Shown one piece after another: positions 28,900 to 44,400 of a DNA stretch of 64,000 bases. How positions within the stretch are numbered: position 1 is the first letter of the stretch; each line of letters starts with the position of its first letter. Below the pieces are notes generated by a model. It did no database searches. It was not told the DNA's origin and saw nothing but the letters and a program-made list of their open reading frames with translations. The stretch lies in NCBI GenBank assembly GCA_043228905.1, contig JBHGNT010000029.1, positions 186,001 through 250,000 of the forward strand. Direction: 5' to 3'. Both the position numbers and the translations under genes were made by a program. The stretch comes from Azolla caroliniana. Taxonomy: Eukaryota; Polypodiophyta.

Positions 28900-31800
28900 T
28901 AATTTCGTCATGTCTCTCGACCTGAGGTTTAAAATCTTGATTTTTTATTTCCATATCATAGCTAGCGTCCTTAGCTTCGATTCGCATGTTTGAACACAGG
29001 AATCCGATATCACACGACCGAGCTATGAACAATTTAATTTGCTCAAGGACTCTACTCAACTCCCTCCTCAAATTTGCTAATTTCGTCATGTCTCTCAACC
29101 TGAGTTTCACAATTTAGATTTTTTCATTCCATATCATAGCTAGCGTTGTTCGCTCCGATTCACAAGTTCGAACACAGAAATCCGATATTACACGAGCGAG
29201 GTATGAACATTTTAATTTGCTCAAGGGCTCTACTCAACTCCCTCCTAAAATTTGGTAATTTCTTCATGTCTCTCGACCTAAGTTTCAAAATCTTGATTTT
29301 TTAATTCCATATCATAGCTAGCGTTGTTAGCTTCGAATGGCATGTTTGAACACAAAAATCATATATCACACGAGTGAGGTATGAACATTTTAATTTGCTC
29401 AAGGGCTCTACTCAACTCCCTCCTCAAATTTGCTAATTTCTTCATGTCTCTCGACCTGAGTTTCAAAATCTTGATTTTTTAATTCCATATCATAGCTAGC
29501 GTTGTTAACTTCGAATGGCATGTTTGAACACAAAAACCCGATATCACACGAGCGAGGTATGAACAATTTAATTTACTCATTCGCCCTACTCAACTCCCTC
29601 CTAAAATTTGGTAATTTCTTCATGTCTCTCGACCTGAGTTTCGAGATCTGGATTTTTTAATTCCATATCATAGCTAGAGTTTGAACAGAGAAATCGGATA
29701 TCACACAAGCGAGGTATTAACATTTTAATTTACTCAAGGGCTCTACTCAACTCCCTCCTCAAATTTGCTAATTTCGTCATGTCTCTCGACCTGAGTTTCA
29801 AAATCTTAATTTTTTAATTCCATATCATAGCTAGCGTTGTTAGTTCCGATTCCCATGTTTGAACACAGAAAGCCGATATCACACGAGCCAGGTATGAACA
29901 ATTTAATTTGCTCAAGGACTCTACTCAACTCCCTCCTCATATTTGCTAATTTCTTCATGTCTCTCGACCTGAGTTTCTAGATCTTGATTTTTTAATTCCA
30001 TATCATAGCTAGAGTTGTTAGCTTCGATTTGCATTTTGAACAGAGAAATCCGATATCACACGAGCGAGGTATGAACAATTTAATTTACTCATACGCCCTA
30101 CTCAACTCCCTCCTCAAATTTGGTAATTTCTTCATGTCTCTCGACCTGAATTTCAAAATTTAGATTTTTTAATTCCATATCATAGCTAGCGTTGTTAGCT
30201 TCGATTCGCATGTTTGAACAGAGAAATCCGATATCACGCAAGCGAGGTATTAACATTTTAATTTACTCATGGGCTCTACTCAACTCCCTCCTCAATTTTG
30301 CTAATTTCTTCATGTCTCTTGACCTTAGTTTCCAGATCTCGATTTTTTAATTCCATATCGTAGCTACAGTTGTTAGCTTCGATTTGCATGTTTGAACAGA
30401 GAAATCCGATATCACACGAGCGAGGTATGAACAATTTAATTTACTCATTCGCCCTACTCAACTCCCTCCTCAAATTTGGTAACTTCTTCATGTCTCTCGA
30501 CCTGAATTTCAAAATTTAGATTTTGTAATTCCATATCATAGCTAGCGTTGTTAGCTTCGATTCGCATGTTTGAACAGAGAAATCCGATATCACACAAGCG
30601 AGGTATTAACATTTTAATTTACTCAAGGGCTCTACTCAACTCCCTCCTCAAATTTGCTAATTTCTTCATGTCTCTCGACCTGAGTTTCCAGATCTAGATT
30701 TTTTCATTCCATATCATAGCTAGCGTTGTTAGCTCCGATTCCCATGTTTGAACACAGAAATCCGATATCACACGAGCCACGTATAAACATTTTAATTTCC
30801 TCAAGCGCTCTACTCAACTCCCTACTCAAATTTGGTAATATCTTCATGTCTTTCGACCTGAGTTTCAAAATCTTGATTTTTTAATTCCATATCCTAGCTA
30901 GCGTTGTTAGCTTCGAATGGCATGTTTGAACACAAAAATTCGATATCACAAGAGCGAGGTATGAACAATTTAATTTACTCATTCGCCCTACTCAACTCCC
31001 TCCTCAAATTTGGTAATTTCGTCATGTCTCTCGACCTGAGTTTTAAAATCTGAGATTTTTAATTCCATATCATAGCTAGCGTTGTTAGCTTCGATTTGCA
31101 TGTTTGAACAGAGAAATCCGATATCACACGAGCAAGGTATGAACAATTTAATTTACTCATTCGCCCTACTCAACTCCCTCCTAAAATTTGGTAATTTCTT
31201 CATGTCTCTTGACCTGAATTTCAAAATTTAGATTTTTTAATTCCATATCATAGCTAGCGTTGTTAGCTTCGATTCGCATGTTTGAACAGAAACATTCGAT
31301 ATCACACGAGCGAGCTATGAACAATTTAATTTACTCATTCGCCCTACTCAACTCCCTCCTCAAATTTGCTAATTTCGTCATGTCTCTCCACCTGAGTTTC
31401 ACAATCTTGATTTCTTAATTCCATATCATAGCTAGCGTTGTTAGCTTCGATTCGCATGTTTGAACAAAGAAATCCGATATCACACAAGCGAGGTATTAAC
31501 ATTTTAATTTACTCAAGGGCTCTACTCAACTCCCTCCTCAAATATGCTAATTTTTTCATGTCTCTCGACCTGAGTTTCCAGATCTGGATTTTCTCATTCC
31601 ATATCATAGCTAGCGTTGTTAGCTCTGATTCCCATGTTTGAACACAAAAATCCGATATCACACGAGCGAGGTATGAACAATTTACTTTACTCATTCGCCC
31701 TCCTCAACTCCCTCCTAAAATTTGGTAATTTCTTCATGTCTCTCGACCTGAGTTTCGAGATCTAGATTTTTTAATTCCATATCATAGCTAGAGTTGTTAG

Positions 31801-34800
31801 CTTCGATTTGCATGTTTGAACAGAGAAATCCGATATCACACGAGCGCGGTATGAAGAATTTAATCTACTCATTCGCCCTACTCAACTCCCTCCTAAAATT
31901 TGGTAATTTCTTCATGTCTCTCGACCTGAGTTTCGAGATCTGGATTTTTTAATTCCATATCATAGCTAGAGTTGTTAGCTTCGATTTGCATGTTTGAACA
32001 GAGAAATCTGATATCACACGAGCGCGGTATGAAGAATTTAATCTACTCATTCGCCCTACTCAACTCCCTCCTCAAATTTGGTAATTTCGTCATGTCTCTC
32101 GACCTGAGTTTCAAAATCTTAATTTTTTTATTCCATATCATAGCTAGCGTTGTTAGTTCCGATTCCCTTGTTTATACACAGAAATCCGATATCACACGAG
32201 CCAGGTATGAACAATTTAATTTGCTCAAGGACTCTACTCAACTCCCTCCTCAAATTTGCTAATTTCCTCATGTCTCTCGACCTGAGTTTCCAGATCTGGA
32301 TTTTTTCATTCCATATCATAGCTATCATTGTTAGCTCCGATTTGCATGTTTGAACAGAGAAATCCGATATCACACGAGCGAGGTATGAAGAATTTAATCT
32401 ACTCATTCGCCCTACTCAACTCCCTCCTCAAATTTGGTAATTTCGTCATGTCTCTCGACCTGAGTTTCGAGATCTGGATTTTTTAATTCCATATCATCGC
32501 TAGCATTGTTAGCTCCGATTCCCATGTTTGAACACAGAAATCCGATATCACACGAGCCAGGTATAAACATTTTAATTTACTCATTCGCCCTACTCAACTC
32601 CCTCCTCAAATTTGGTAATTTCTACATGTCTCTGGACCTGAATTTCAAAATTTAGATTTTTTAATTCCATATCATAGCTAGCGTTGTTAGCTTCGATTCG
32701 CATGTTTGAACAGAGAAATCCGATATCACACGACCGAGGTATGAATATTTTAATTTGCTCAAGGAATCTACTCAACTCCCTCCTCAAATTTGCTAATTTC
32801 TTCATGTCTCTCGACCTGAGTTTCAAAATCTTGATTTTTTAATTCTATATCATAGCTAGCGTTGTTAACTTCGATTTGCATGTTTGAACACAGGAATCCG
32901 ATATCACACGAGCGAGGTATGAACATTTTAATTTGCTCAAGGAATCTACTCAACTCCCTCCTCAAATTTGCTAATTTCTTCATGTCTCTCGACCTGAGTT
33001 TCAAAATCTTGATTTTTTAATTCTATATCATAGCTAGCGTTGTTAACTTCGATTTGCATGTTTGAACACAGGAATCCGATATCACACGAGCGAGGTATGA
33101 ACATTTTAATTTGCTCAAGGACTCTACTCAACTCCCTCCTCAAATTTGCTAATTTCTTCATGTCTCGCGACCTGAGTTTCGAGATCTGGATTTTTTAATT
33201 CCATATCATCGCTAGCATTGTTAGCTTCGATTCGCATGTTTGAACACAGGAATCTGATATCACACGAGCGAGGTATGAAGAATTTAATCTACTCATTCGC
33301 CCTACTCAACTCCCTCCTCAAATTTGGTAATTTCGTCATGTCTCTCGACCTGAGTTTCGAGATCTGGATTTTTTAATTCCATATTATAGCTAGAGTTGTT
33401 AGCTTCGATTTGCATGTTTGAACACAGGAATCCGATATCACACGAGCGAGGTATGAACAATTTAATTTACTCATTCGCCCTACTCAACTCCCTCCTCAAA
33501 TTTGGTAATTTCTTCATGTCTGTCGACCTGAATTTCAAAATTTAGATTTTTTAATTCCATATCATAGGTAGCGTTGTTAGCTTCGATTCGCATGTTTGAA
33601 CAGAGAAATCCGATATCACACAAGCGAGGTATTAACATTTTAATTTACTTAAGGGCTCTACTCAACTCCCTCCTCAAATTTGCTAGTTTCTTCATGTCTC
33701 TCGACCTGAGTTTCAAAATCTGGATTTTTTCATTCCATATCATAGCTAGCGTTGTTAGCTTCGAATGGCATGTTTGAACAGAGAAATCCGATATCACACG
33801 AGCGAGGTATGAACAATTTAATTTACTCATTCGCCCTACTCAACTCACTCCTCAAATTTGGTAATTTCTACATGTCTCTCGACCTGAATTTCAAAATTTA
33901 GATTTTTTAATTCCATATCATAGCTAGCGTTGTTAGCTTCGATTCGCATGTTTGAACAGAGAAATCCGGTATCACACGACCGAGGTATGAACAATTTAAT
34001 TTACTCATTCGCCCTACTCAACTCCCTCCTCAAATTTGGTAATTTCTTCATGTCTCTCGAACTGAGTTTCCAGATCTGGATTTTTTCATTCCCTATCATA
34101 GCTAGCGTTGTTAGCTCCGATTCCCATGTTTGAAAACAGAAATCCGATATTACACGAGCGAGGTATGAACATTTTAATTTGCTCAAGCGCTCTACTCAAC
34201 TCCCTCCTCAAATTTGGTAATTTCTTCATGTCTCTCGACCTGAGTTTCGAAATCTTGATTTTTTAATTTCATATAATAGCTAACGTTGTTAGCTTCGATT
34301 CGCATGTTTGAACACAGGAATCCGATGTCACACGAGCGAGGTATGAAGAATTTAATCTACTCATTCGCCCTACTCAACTCCCTCCTCAAATTTGCTAATT
34401 TCGTCATGTCTCTCGACCTGAGTTTCGAGATCTGGATTTTCTAATTCCATATCATAGCTAGAGTTGTTAGCTTCGATTTGCATGTTTGAACACAGGAATC
34501 CGATATCACACGAGCGAGGTATGAACAATTTAATTTACTCATTCGCCCTACTCAACTCCCTCCTCAAATTTGGTAATTTCTTCATGTCTCTCGACCTGAA
34601 TTTCAAAATTTAGATTTTTTAATTCCATATCATAGGTAGCGTTGTTAGCTTAGATTCGCATGTTTGAACAGAGAAATCCGATATCACACAAGCGAGGTAT
34701 TAACATTTTAATTTACTTAAGGGCTCTACTCAACTCCCTCCTCAAATTTGCTAATTTCTTCATGTCTCTCGACCTGAGTTTAAAAATCTGGATTTTTTCA

Positions 34801-37800
34801 TTCCATATCATAGCTAGCGTTGTTAGCTTCGAATGGCATGTTTGAACAGAGAAATCCGATATCACACGAGCGAGGTATGAACAATTTAATTTACTCATTC
34901 GCCCTACTCAACTCCCTCCTCAAATTTGGTAATTTCTACATGTCTCTCGACCTGAATTTCAAAATTTAGATTTGTTAATTCCATATCATAGCTAGCGTTG
35001 TTAGCTTCGTTTCGCATGTTTGAACAGAGAAATCCGATATCACACGACCGAGGTATGAACAATTTAATTTACTCATTCGCCCTACTCAACTCCCTCCTCA
35101 AATTTGGTAATTTCTTCATCTCTCTCGAACTGAGTTTCCAGATCTGGATTTTTTCATTCCCTATCATAGCTAGCGTTGTTAGCTCCGATTCCCATGTTTG
35201 AACACAGAAATCCGATCTTACACGAGCGAGGTATGAACATTTTAATTTGCTCAAGCGCTCTACTCAACTCCCTCCTCAAATTTGGTAATTTCTTCATGTC
35301 TCTCGACCTGAGTTTCGAAATCTTGATTTTTTAATTTCATATCATAGCTAGCGTTGTTAGCTTCGATTCGCATGTTTGAACACATGAATCCGATATCACA
35401 CGAGCGAGGTATGAAGAATTTAATCTACTCATTCGCGCTACTCAAAAACTTGATTTTTTAATTCCATATCATAGGTTGCGTTGTTAGATTCGAATGGCAT
35501 GTTTGGACACAGGAATCCGATATCACACGTGCGAGGTATGAACAATTTAATTTACTCATTCGCCCTAGTCAACTCCCTCCTAAATTTGGTAATTTCATCA
35601 TATCTCTCGACCTGAGTTTCAAAATCTTGATTTTTTCATTCCATATAATAGCTAGCGTTGTTAGCTCCGATTCCCATGTTTGAACACAGAAATCCGATAT
35701 TACAGGAGCGAGGTATGAACAATTTAATTTACTCATTCGCCCTACTCAACTCCCTCCTCAAATTTGGTAATTTCTTCATGTCTCATGACCTGAATTTCAA
35801 AATTTAGATTTTTTAATTACATATCATAGCTAGCGTTGTTAGCTTCGATTCGCATGTTTGAACAGAGAAATCCGATATCACACAAGCGAGGTATTAACAT
35901 TTTAATTTACTCAAGGGCTCTACTCAACTCCCTCCTCAAATTTGCTAATTTCTTCATGTCTCTCGACTTGAGTTTCCGAATCTGGATTTTTTCATTCCAT
36001 ATCATAGCTCGCGTTGTTAGCTCCGATTTACATGTTTGAACACAGAAATCCGATATTACACGAGCCAGGTATGAACATTTTAATTTGCTCAAGGGCTCTA
36101 CTCAACTCCCTCCTCAAATTTGGTAATTTCTTTATGTGTCTCGACCTGAGTTTCACAATCTTGATATTTTAATACCATATCATAGCTAGCGTTGTTAGCT
36201 TCGATTCGCATGTTTGAACAGAGAAATCCGATATCACACGAGCGAGGTATTAACATTTTAATTTACTCAAGGGCTCTACTCAACTCCCTCCTCAAATTTG
36301 CTAATTTCTTCATGTCTCTCGACCTGAGTTTCCAGATCTGGATTTTTTTATTCCATATCATAGCTAGCGTTGTTAGCTTTGAATGGCATGTTTGAACACA
36401 GGAATCCGATATCACACGAGCGAGGTATTAACATTTTAATTTACTCCAGGGCTCTACTCAACTCGCTCCTCAAATATGCTAATTTCTTCATGTCTCTCCA
36501 CCTGAGGTTGCAGATCTGGATTTTTTTATTCCATATCATAGCTAGCATTGTTACCTCCGATTTGCATGTTTGAACAGAGAAATCCGATATCACACGAGCG
36601 AGGTATGAAGAATTTAATCTACTCATTCGCCCTACTCAACTCCCTCCTCAAATTTGGTAATTTCGTCATGTCTCTCGACCTGAGTTTGCAGATCTGGATT
36701 TTTTCATTCCATATCATAGCTAGCGTTGTTAGCTCCGATTTGCATGTTTGAACACAGAAATCTGATATTACACGAGCCAGGTATGAACATTTTAATTTGC
36801 TCAACGGCTCTACTCAACTCCCTCCTCAAATTTGGTAATTTCTTCATGTCTCTCGACCTGAGTTTCAAAAACTTGATTTTTTAATTCCATATCATAGGTA
36901 GCGTTGTTAGATTCAAATGGCCTGTTTGGACACAGGAATCCGATATCACACGAGCGAGGTATGAACAATTTAATTTACTCATTCGCCCTACTCAACTCCC
37001 TCCTCAAATTTGGTAATTTCTTCATGTCTCACGAACTGAATTTCAAAATTTAGATTTTTTAATTCCATATCATAGCTAGCGTTGTTAGCTTCGATTCGCA
37101 TGTTTGAACAGAGAAATCCGATATCACACAAGCGAGGTATTAACATTTTAATTTACTCAAGGGCTCTACTCAACTCCCTCCTCAAATTTGCTAATTCCTT
37201 CATGTCTCTCGACCTAAGTTTCCAGATCTGGATTTTTTCATTGCATATCATAGCTAGCGTTGTTAGCGCCGATTTGCATGTTTGAACACAGAAATCCGAT
37301 ATTACACGAGCCAGGTATGAACATTTTAATTTCCTCAAGGGCTCTACTCAACTCCCTCCTCAATTTTGGTAATTTCTTCATGTCTCTCGACCTGAATTTC
37401 AAAATCTTAATTTTTTAATTCCATATCATAGCTAGCGTTGTTAGCTTCGAATGGCATGTTTGAACACAAAAATCCGATATCACACGAGCAAGGTATGAGC
37501 AATTTAATTTACTCATTCGCCCTACTCAACTCCCTTCTCAAATTTGGTAATTTCTTCATGTCTCTCGACCTGAATTTCAAAATTTAGATTTTTTAATTCC
37601 AGATCATAGCTAGCGTTGTTAGCTTGGATTCGCATGTTTGAACAGAGAATTCCGATATCACACAAGCGAGGTATTAACATTTTAATTTACTCAAGGGCTC
37701 TACTCAACTCGCTCCTCAAATTTGCTAATTTCTTCATGTCTCTCGACCTGAGTTTCCAGATCTGGATTTTTTCATTCCATATCATAGCTAGCATTGTTAG

Positions 37801-40800
37801 CTCCGATTCCCATGTTTAAACACAGAAATCCGATATTACACGAGCGAGGTATTAACATTTTAATTTACTCAAGGGCTCTACTCAACTCCCTCCTGAAATT
37901 TGCTAATTTCTTCATGTCTCTCGACCTAAGTTTCCAGATCTGGATTTTTTCATTCCATATCATAGCTAGCGTTGTTAGCTCCAATTCCCATGTTTGAACA
38001 CAGAAATCCGATATTACACGAGCCAGGTATGAACATTTTAATTTGCTCAAGGGCTCTACTCAACTCCCTCCCAAAATTTGGTAATTTCTACATGTCTCTC
38101 GACCTGAGTTTCAAAATCTTAATTTTTTCATTCCATATCATAGGTAGCGTTGTTAGATTCGAATGGCATGTTTGGACACAGGAATCCGATATCACACGAG
38201 CGAGGTATGAACAATTTAATTTACTCATTCGCCCTAGTCAACTCCCTCCTAAATTTGGTAATTTCATCATGTCTCTCGACCTGAGTTTCAAAATCTTGAT
38301 TTTTTCATTCCATATAATAGCTAGCGTTGTTAGCTCCGATTCCCATGTTTGAACACAGAAATCCGATATTACACGAGCGAGGTATGAACAATTTAATTTA
38401 CTGATACGCCCTACTCAACTCCCTCCTCAAATTTGGTAATTTCTTCATGTCTCACGAACTGAATTTCAAAATTTAGATTTTTTAATTCCATATCATAGCT
38501 AGCGTTGTTAGCTTCCATTCGCATGTTTGAACAGAGAAATCCGATATCACACAAGCGAGGTATTAACATTTTAATTTACTCAAGGGCTCTACTCAACTCC
38601 CTCCTCAAATTTGCTAATTTCTTCATGTCTCTCGACCTGAGATTCAAGATCTGGATTTTTTCATTCCATATCATAGCTAGCGTTGTTAGCGCCGATTTGC
38701 ATGTTTGAACACAGAAATCCGATATTACACGAGCCAGGTATGAACATTTTAATTTCCTCAAGGGCTCTACTCAACTCCCTCCTCAATTTTGGTAATTTCT
38801 TCATGTCTCTCGACCTGAGTTTCAAAATCTTAATTTTTTAATTCCATATCATAGCTAGCGTTGTTAGCTTCGAATGGCATGTTTGAACACAAAAATCCGA
38901 TATCACACGAGCGAGGGATGAGCAATTTAATTTACTCATTCGCCCTACTCAACTCCCTTCTCAAATTTGGTAATTTCTTCATGTCTCTCGACCTCAGTTT
39001 CCAGATCTAGATTTTTTCATTCCATATCATAGCTAGCGTTGTTAGCTCCGATTCCCATGTTTGAACACAGAAATCCGATATCACACGAGCCACGTATAAA
39101 CATTTTAATTTGCTCAAGCGCTCTACTCAACTCCCTCCTCAAATTTGGTAATATCTTCATGTCTTTCGACCTGAGTTTCAAAATCTTGATTTTTTAATTC
39201 CATATCCTAGCTAGCGTTGTTAGCTTCGAATGGCATGTTTGACCACAAAAATCCGATATCACACGAGCGAGGTATGAACAATTTAATTTACTCATTCGCC
39301 ATACTCAACTCCATCCTCAAATTTGGTAATTTCGTCATGTCTCTCGACCTGAGTTTTAAAATCTGAGTTTTTTAATTCCATATCATAGCTAGCGTTGTTA
39401 GCTTCGATTTGCATGTTTGAACAGAGAAATCCGATATCACACGAGCAAGGTATGAACAATTTAATTTACTCATTCGCCCTACTCAACTCCCTCCTCAAAT
39501 TTGGTTATTTCTTCATGTCTCTCGACCTGAATTTCAAAATTTAGATTTTGTAATTCCATATCATAGCTAGCGTTGTTAGCTTCGATTCGCATGTTTGAAC
39601 AGAGAAATCCGATATCACACAAGCGAGGTATTAACATTTTAATTTACTCAAGGGCTCTACTCAACTCCCTCCTCAAATTTGCTAATTTCTTCATGTCTCT
39701 CGACCTGAGTTTCTAGATCTAGATTTTTTCATTCCATATCATAGCTAGCGTTGTTAGCTCCGATTCCCATGTTTGAACACAGAAATCCGATATCACACGA
39801 GCCACGTATAAACATTTTAATTTGCTCAAGCGCTCTACTCAACTCCCTGCTCAAATTTGGTAATATCTTCATGTCTTTCGACGTGAGTTTCAAAATCTTG
39901 ATTTTTTAATTCCATATCCTAGCTAGCGTTGTTAGCTTCGAATGGCATGTTTGAACACAAAAATCCGATATCACACGAGCGAGGTATGAACAATTTAATC
40001 TACTCATTCGCCCTACTCAACTCCCTCCTCAAATTTGGTAATTTCGTCATGTCTCTCGACCTTAGTTTCAAAATCTTGATTTTTTTATTCCATATCATAG
40101 CTAGCGTTGTTAGTTCCGATTCCCATGTTTGAACACAGGAATCCGATATCACACGAGCGAGGTATGAACATTTTAATTTGCTCAAGGACTCTACTCAACT
40201 CCCTCCTCAAATTTGCTAATTTCTTCATGTCTCGCGACCTGAGTTTCGAGATCTGGATTTTTTAATTCCATATCCTAGCTAGCGTTGTTAGCTTCGAATG
40301 GCATGTTTGAACACAAAAATCCGATATCACACGAGCGAGGTATGAACAATTTAATTTACTCATTCTCCCTACTCAACTCCCTCCTCAAATTTGGTAATTT
40401 CGTCATGTCTCTCGACCTGAGTTTTAAAATCTGAGATTTTTAATTCCATATCATAGCTAGCTTGTTAGCTTCGATTTGCATGTTTGAACACAGAAATCCG
40501 ATATCACACGAGCAAGGTATGAACAATTTAATTTACTCATTCGCCCTACTCAACTCCCTCCTCAAATTTGGTTATTTCTTCATGTCTCTCGACCTGAATT
40601 TCAAAATTTGGATTTTTAATTCCATATCATAGCTAGCGTTGTTAGCTTCGATTCGCATGTTTGAACAGAAACATCCGATATCACACGAGCGAGCTATGAA
40701 CAATTTAATTTACTGATTCGCCCTACTCAACTCCCTCCTCAAATTTGCTAATTTCGTCATGTCTCTCCACCTGAGTTTCACAATCTTGATTTCTTAATTC

Positions 40801-41400
40801 CATATCATAGCTAGCGTTGTTAGCTTCGATTCGCATGTTTGAACAGAGAAATCCGATATCACACAAGCGAGGTATTAACATTTTAATTTGCTCAAGGGCT
40901 CTACTCAACTCGCTCCTCAAATATGCTAATTTCTTCATGTCTCTCGACCTGAGTTTCCAGATCTGGATTTTTTCATTCCATATCATAGCTAGCATTGTTA
41001 GCTCTGATTCCCATGTTTGAACACAAAAATCCGATATCACACGAGCGAGGTATGAACAATTTAATTTACTCATTCGCCCTACTCAACTCCCTCCTAAAAT
41101 TTGGTAATTTCTTCATGTCTCTCGACCTGAGTTTCGAGATCTGGATTTTTTAATTCCATATCATAGCTAGAGTTGTTTGCTTCGATTTGCATGTTTGAAC
41201 AGAGAAATCCGATATCACACGAGCGAGGTATGAACAATTTAATTTACTGATTCGCCCTACTCAACTCCCTCCTCAAATTTGGTAATTTCTTCATGTCTCT
41301 CGACCTGAATTTCAAAATTTAGATTTTTTAATTCCATATCATAGCTAACATTGTTAGCTTCGATTTGCATGTTTGAATAGAGAAATCCGATATCACACGA
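28900..41400 (+). repeat. More diverged, irregular satellite segment
   Basis: No gene. Monomers here are less uniform than on either side and carry most of the visible indels. There is a 21-bp deletion at about 29,680 and a 51-bp deletion at about 35,445 (CTACTCAA joined directly to AAACTTG). Single-base losses near 35,580 and 38,250 make 177-bp monomers. Two near-identical neighbours occur at about 32,768-33,120 (178-bp offset, rare TTCTATATCATAGC variant). Strings such as CTCACGAACTGAA and TTAGCGCCGATTTGC recur at about 37.0-37.3 and 38.4-38.7 kb (offset about 1,423, eight monomers minus one base). Confidence 0.85.
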
Positions 41401-41421
41401 GCGAGGTATTAACATTTTAAT

Positions 41422-44400
41422 TTACTCAAGGGCTCTACTCAACACCCTCCTCAAATTTGCTAATTTCTTCATGTCTCTCGACCTGAATTTCCAGATATGG
41501 ATTATTTCATTCCATATCATAGCTAGCGTTGTTTGCTCCGATTCCCATGTTTGAACACAGAAATCCGATAATACACGAGCGAGGTATGAACATTTTAATT
41601 TGCTCAAGGGCTCTACTCAACTCCCTCCTCAAATTTGCTAATTTCTTCATGTCTCTCGACCTGAGTTTCAAAATCTTGATTTCTTAATTCCATATCATAG
41701 CTAGCGTTTTTAGCTTCGATTCGCATGTTTGAACACAAGAATCCGATATCACACGAGCGAGCTATGAACAATTTAATTTACTCATTCGCCCTACTCAACT
41801 CCCTCCTCAAATTTGCTAATTTCGTCATGTCTCTCGACCTGAGTTTCACAATCTTGATTTTTTAGTTCCATATTATAGCTAGCGTTGTTAGCTTCGATTC
41901 GCAAGTTTGAACACAGGAATGCGATATCACACGACCGAGGTATGAACAATTTAATCTACTCATTCGCCCTACTCAACTCCCTCCTCAAATTTGGTAATTT
42001 CTTCATGTCTCTCGACCTGAGTTTTAAAATCTTGATTTTTTTATTCCATATCATAGCTAGCGTTGTTAGTTCCGATTCCCATGTTTGAACAGAAAAATCC
42101 GATATCACACGAGCGAGGTATGAACAATTTAATTTACTCATTCGCCCTACTCAACTCCCTCCTAAAATTTGGTAATTTCTTCATGTCTCTCGACCTTAGT
42201 TTCGAGATCTCGATTTTTTAATTCCATATCATAGCTAGCGTTGTTAGCTTCGATTCGCATGTTTGAACACAGGAATCCGATATCACACGAGCGAGCTATA
42301 AACAATTTAATTTACTCATTCGCCCTACTCAACTCCCTCCTCAAATTTGGTAATTTCTTCATGTCTCTCCACCTGAGTTTCACAATCTTGATTTTTGAAT
42401 TCCATATCCTAGCTAGCGTTGTTAGCTTCGAATGGCATGTTTGAACACAAAAATCCGATATTACACGAGCCAGGTATGAACATTTTAATTTGCTCAAGGG
42501 CTCTACTCAACTCCCTCCTCAAATTTGCTAATTTCTTTATGTCTTTCGACCTGAGTTTCCAGATCTGGATTTTTTCATTCCATATCATAGCTAGCGTTGT
42601 TAGCTCCGATTCCCATGTTTGAACACAGAAATCCGATATTACACGAGCTAGGTATGAACATTTTAATTTTCTCAAGGGCTCTACTCAACTCCCTCCTCAA
42701 ATTTGGTAATTTCTTCATGTCTCTCGACCTGAGTTTCAAAATCTTGATTTTTTAATTCCATATCATAGCTAGCGTTGTTAGCTCCGATTCCCATGTTTGA
42801 ACACAAAAATCCGATATTACACGAGCCAGGTATGAACATTTTAATTTGCTCAAGAGCTCTACTCAACTCCCTCCTAAAATTTGGTAATTTCTTCATGTCG
42901 ATCGACCTGAGTTTCAAAATCTTGATTTTTTAATTCCATATCCTAGCTAGCGTTGTTAGCTTCGATTTGCATGTTTGAACACAGGAATCCGATATCACAC
43001 GAGCGAAGTATGAACATTTTAATTTGCTCAAGGACTCTACTCAACTCCCTCCTCAAATTTGCTAATTTCTTCATGTCTCTCGACCTGAGTTTCGAGATCT
43101 GGATTTTTTAATTCCATATCATAGCTAGAGTTGTTAGCTTCGATTTGCTTGTTTGAACAGAGAAATCCGATATCACACGAGCGAGGTATGAACAATTTAA
43201 TTTACTCATTCGCCCTACTCAACTCCCTCCTCAAATTTGGTAATTTCTTCATGTCTCTCGACCTGAATTTCAAAATTTAGATTTTTTAATTCCATGTCAT
43301 AGCTAACATTGTTAGCTTCGATTTGCATGTTTGAATAGAGAAATCCGATATCACACGAGCGAGGTATTAACATTTTAATTTACTCAAGGGCTCTACTCAA
43401 CTCCCTCCTCAAATTTGCTAATTTCTTCATGTCTCTCGACCTGAATTTCCAGATATGGATTATTTCATTCCATATCATAGCTAGCGTTGTTTGCTCCGAT
43501 TCCCATGTTTGAACACAGAAATCCGATATTACACGAGCGAGGTATGAACATTTTAATTTGCTCAAGGGCTCTACTCAACTCCCTCCTCAAATTTGCTAAT
43601 TTCTTCATGTCTCTCGACCTGAGTTTCAAAATCTTGATTTCTTAATTCAATATCATAGCTAGCGTTTTTAGCTTCGATTCGCATGTTTGAACACAAGAAT
43701 CCGATATCACACGAGCGAGCTATGAACAATTTAATTTACTCATTCGCCCTACTCAACTCCCTCCTCAAATTTGCTAATTTCGTCATGTCTCTCGACCTGA
43801 GTTTCACAATCTTGATTTTTTAGTTCCATATTATAGCTAGCGTCGTTAGCTTCGATTCGCAAGTTTGAACACAAGAATCCGATATCACACGAGCGAGGTA
43901 TGAACAATTTAATCTACTCATTCGCCTTACTCAACTCCCTCCTCAAATTTGGTAATTTCTTCATGTCTCTCGACCTGAGTTTTAAAATCTTGATTTTTTT
44001 ATTCCATATCATAGCTAGCGTTGTTAGTTCCGATTCCCATGTTTGAACAGAAAAATCCGATATCACACGAGCGAGGTATGAACAATTTAATTTACTCATT
44101 CGCCCTACTCAACTCCCTCCTAAAATTTGGTAATTTCTTCATGTCTCTCGACCTTAGTTTCGAGATCTCGATTTTTTAATTCCATATCATAGCTAGCGTT
44201 GTTAGCTTCGATTCGCATGTTTGAACACAGGAATCCGATATCACACGAGCGAGCTATAAACAATTTAATTTACTCATTCGCCCTACTCAACTCCCTCCTC
44301 AAATTTGGTAATTTCTTCATGTCTCTCCACCTGAGTTTCACAATCTTGATTTTTTAATTCCATATCCCAGCTAGCGTTGTTAGCTTCGAATGGCATGTTT

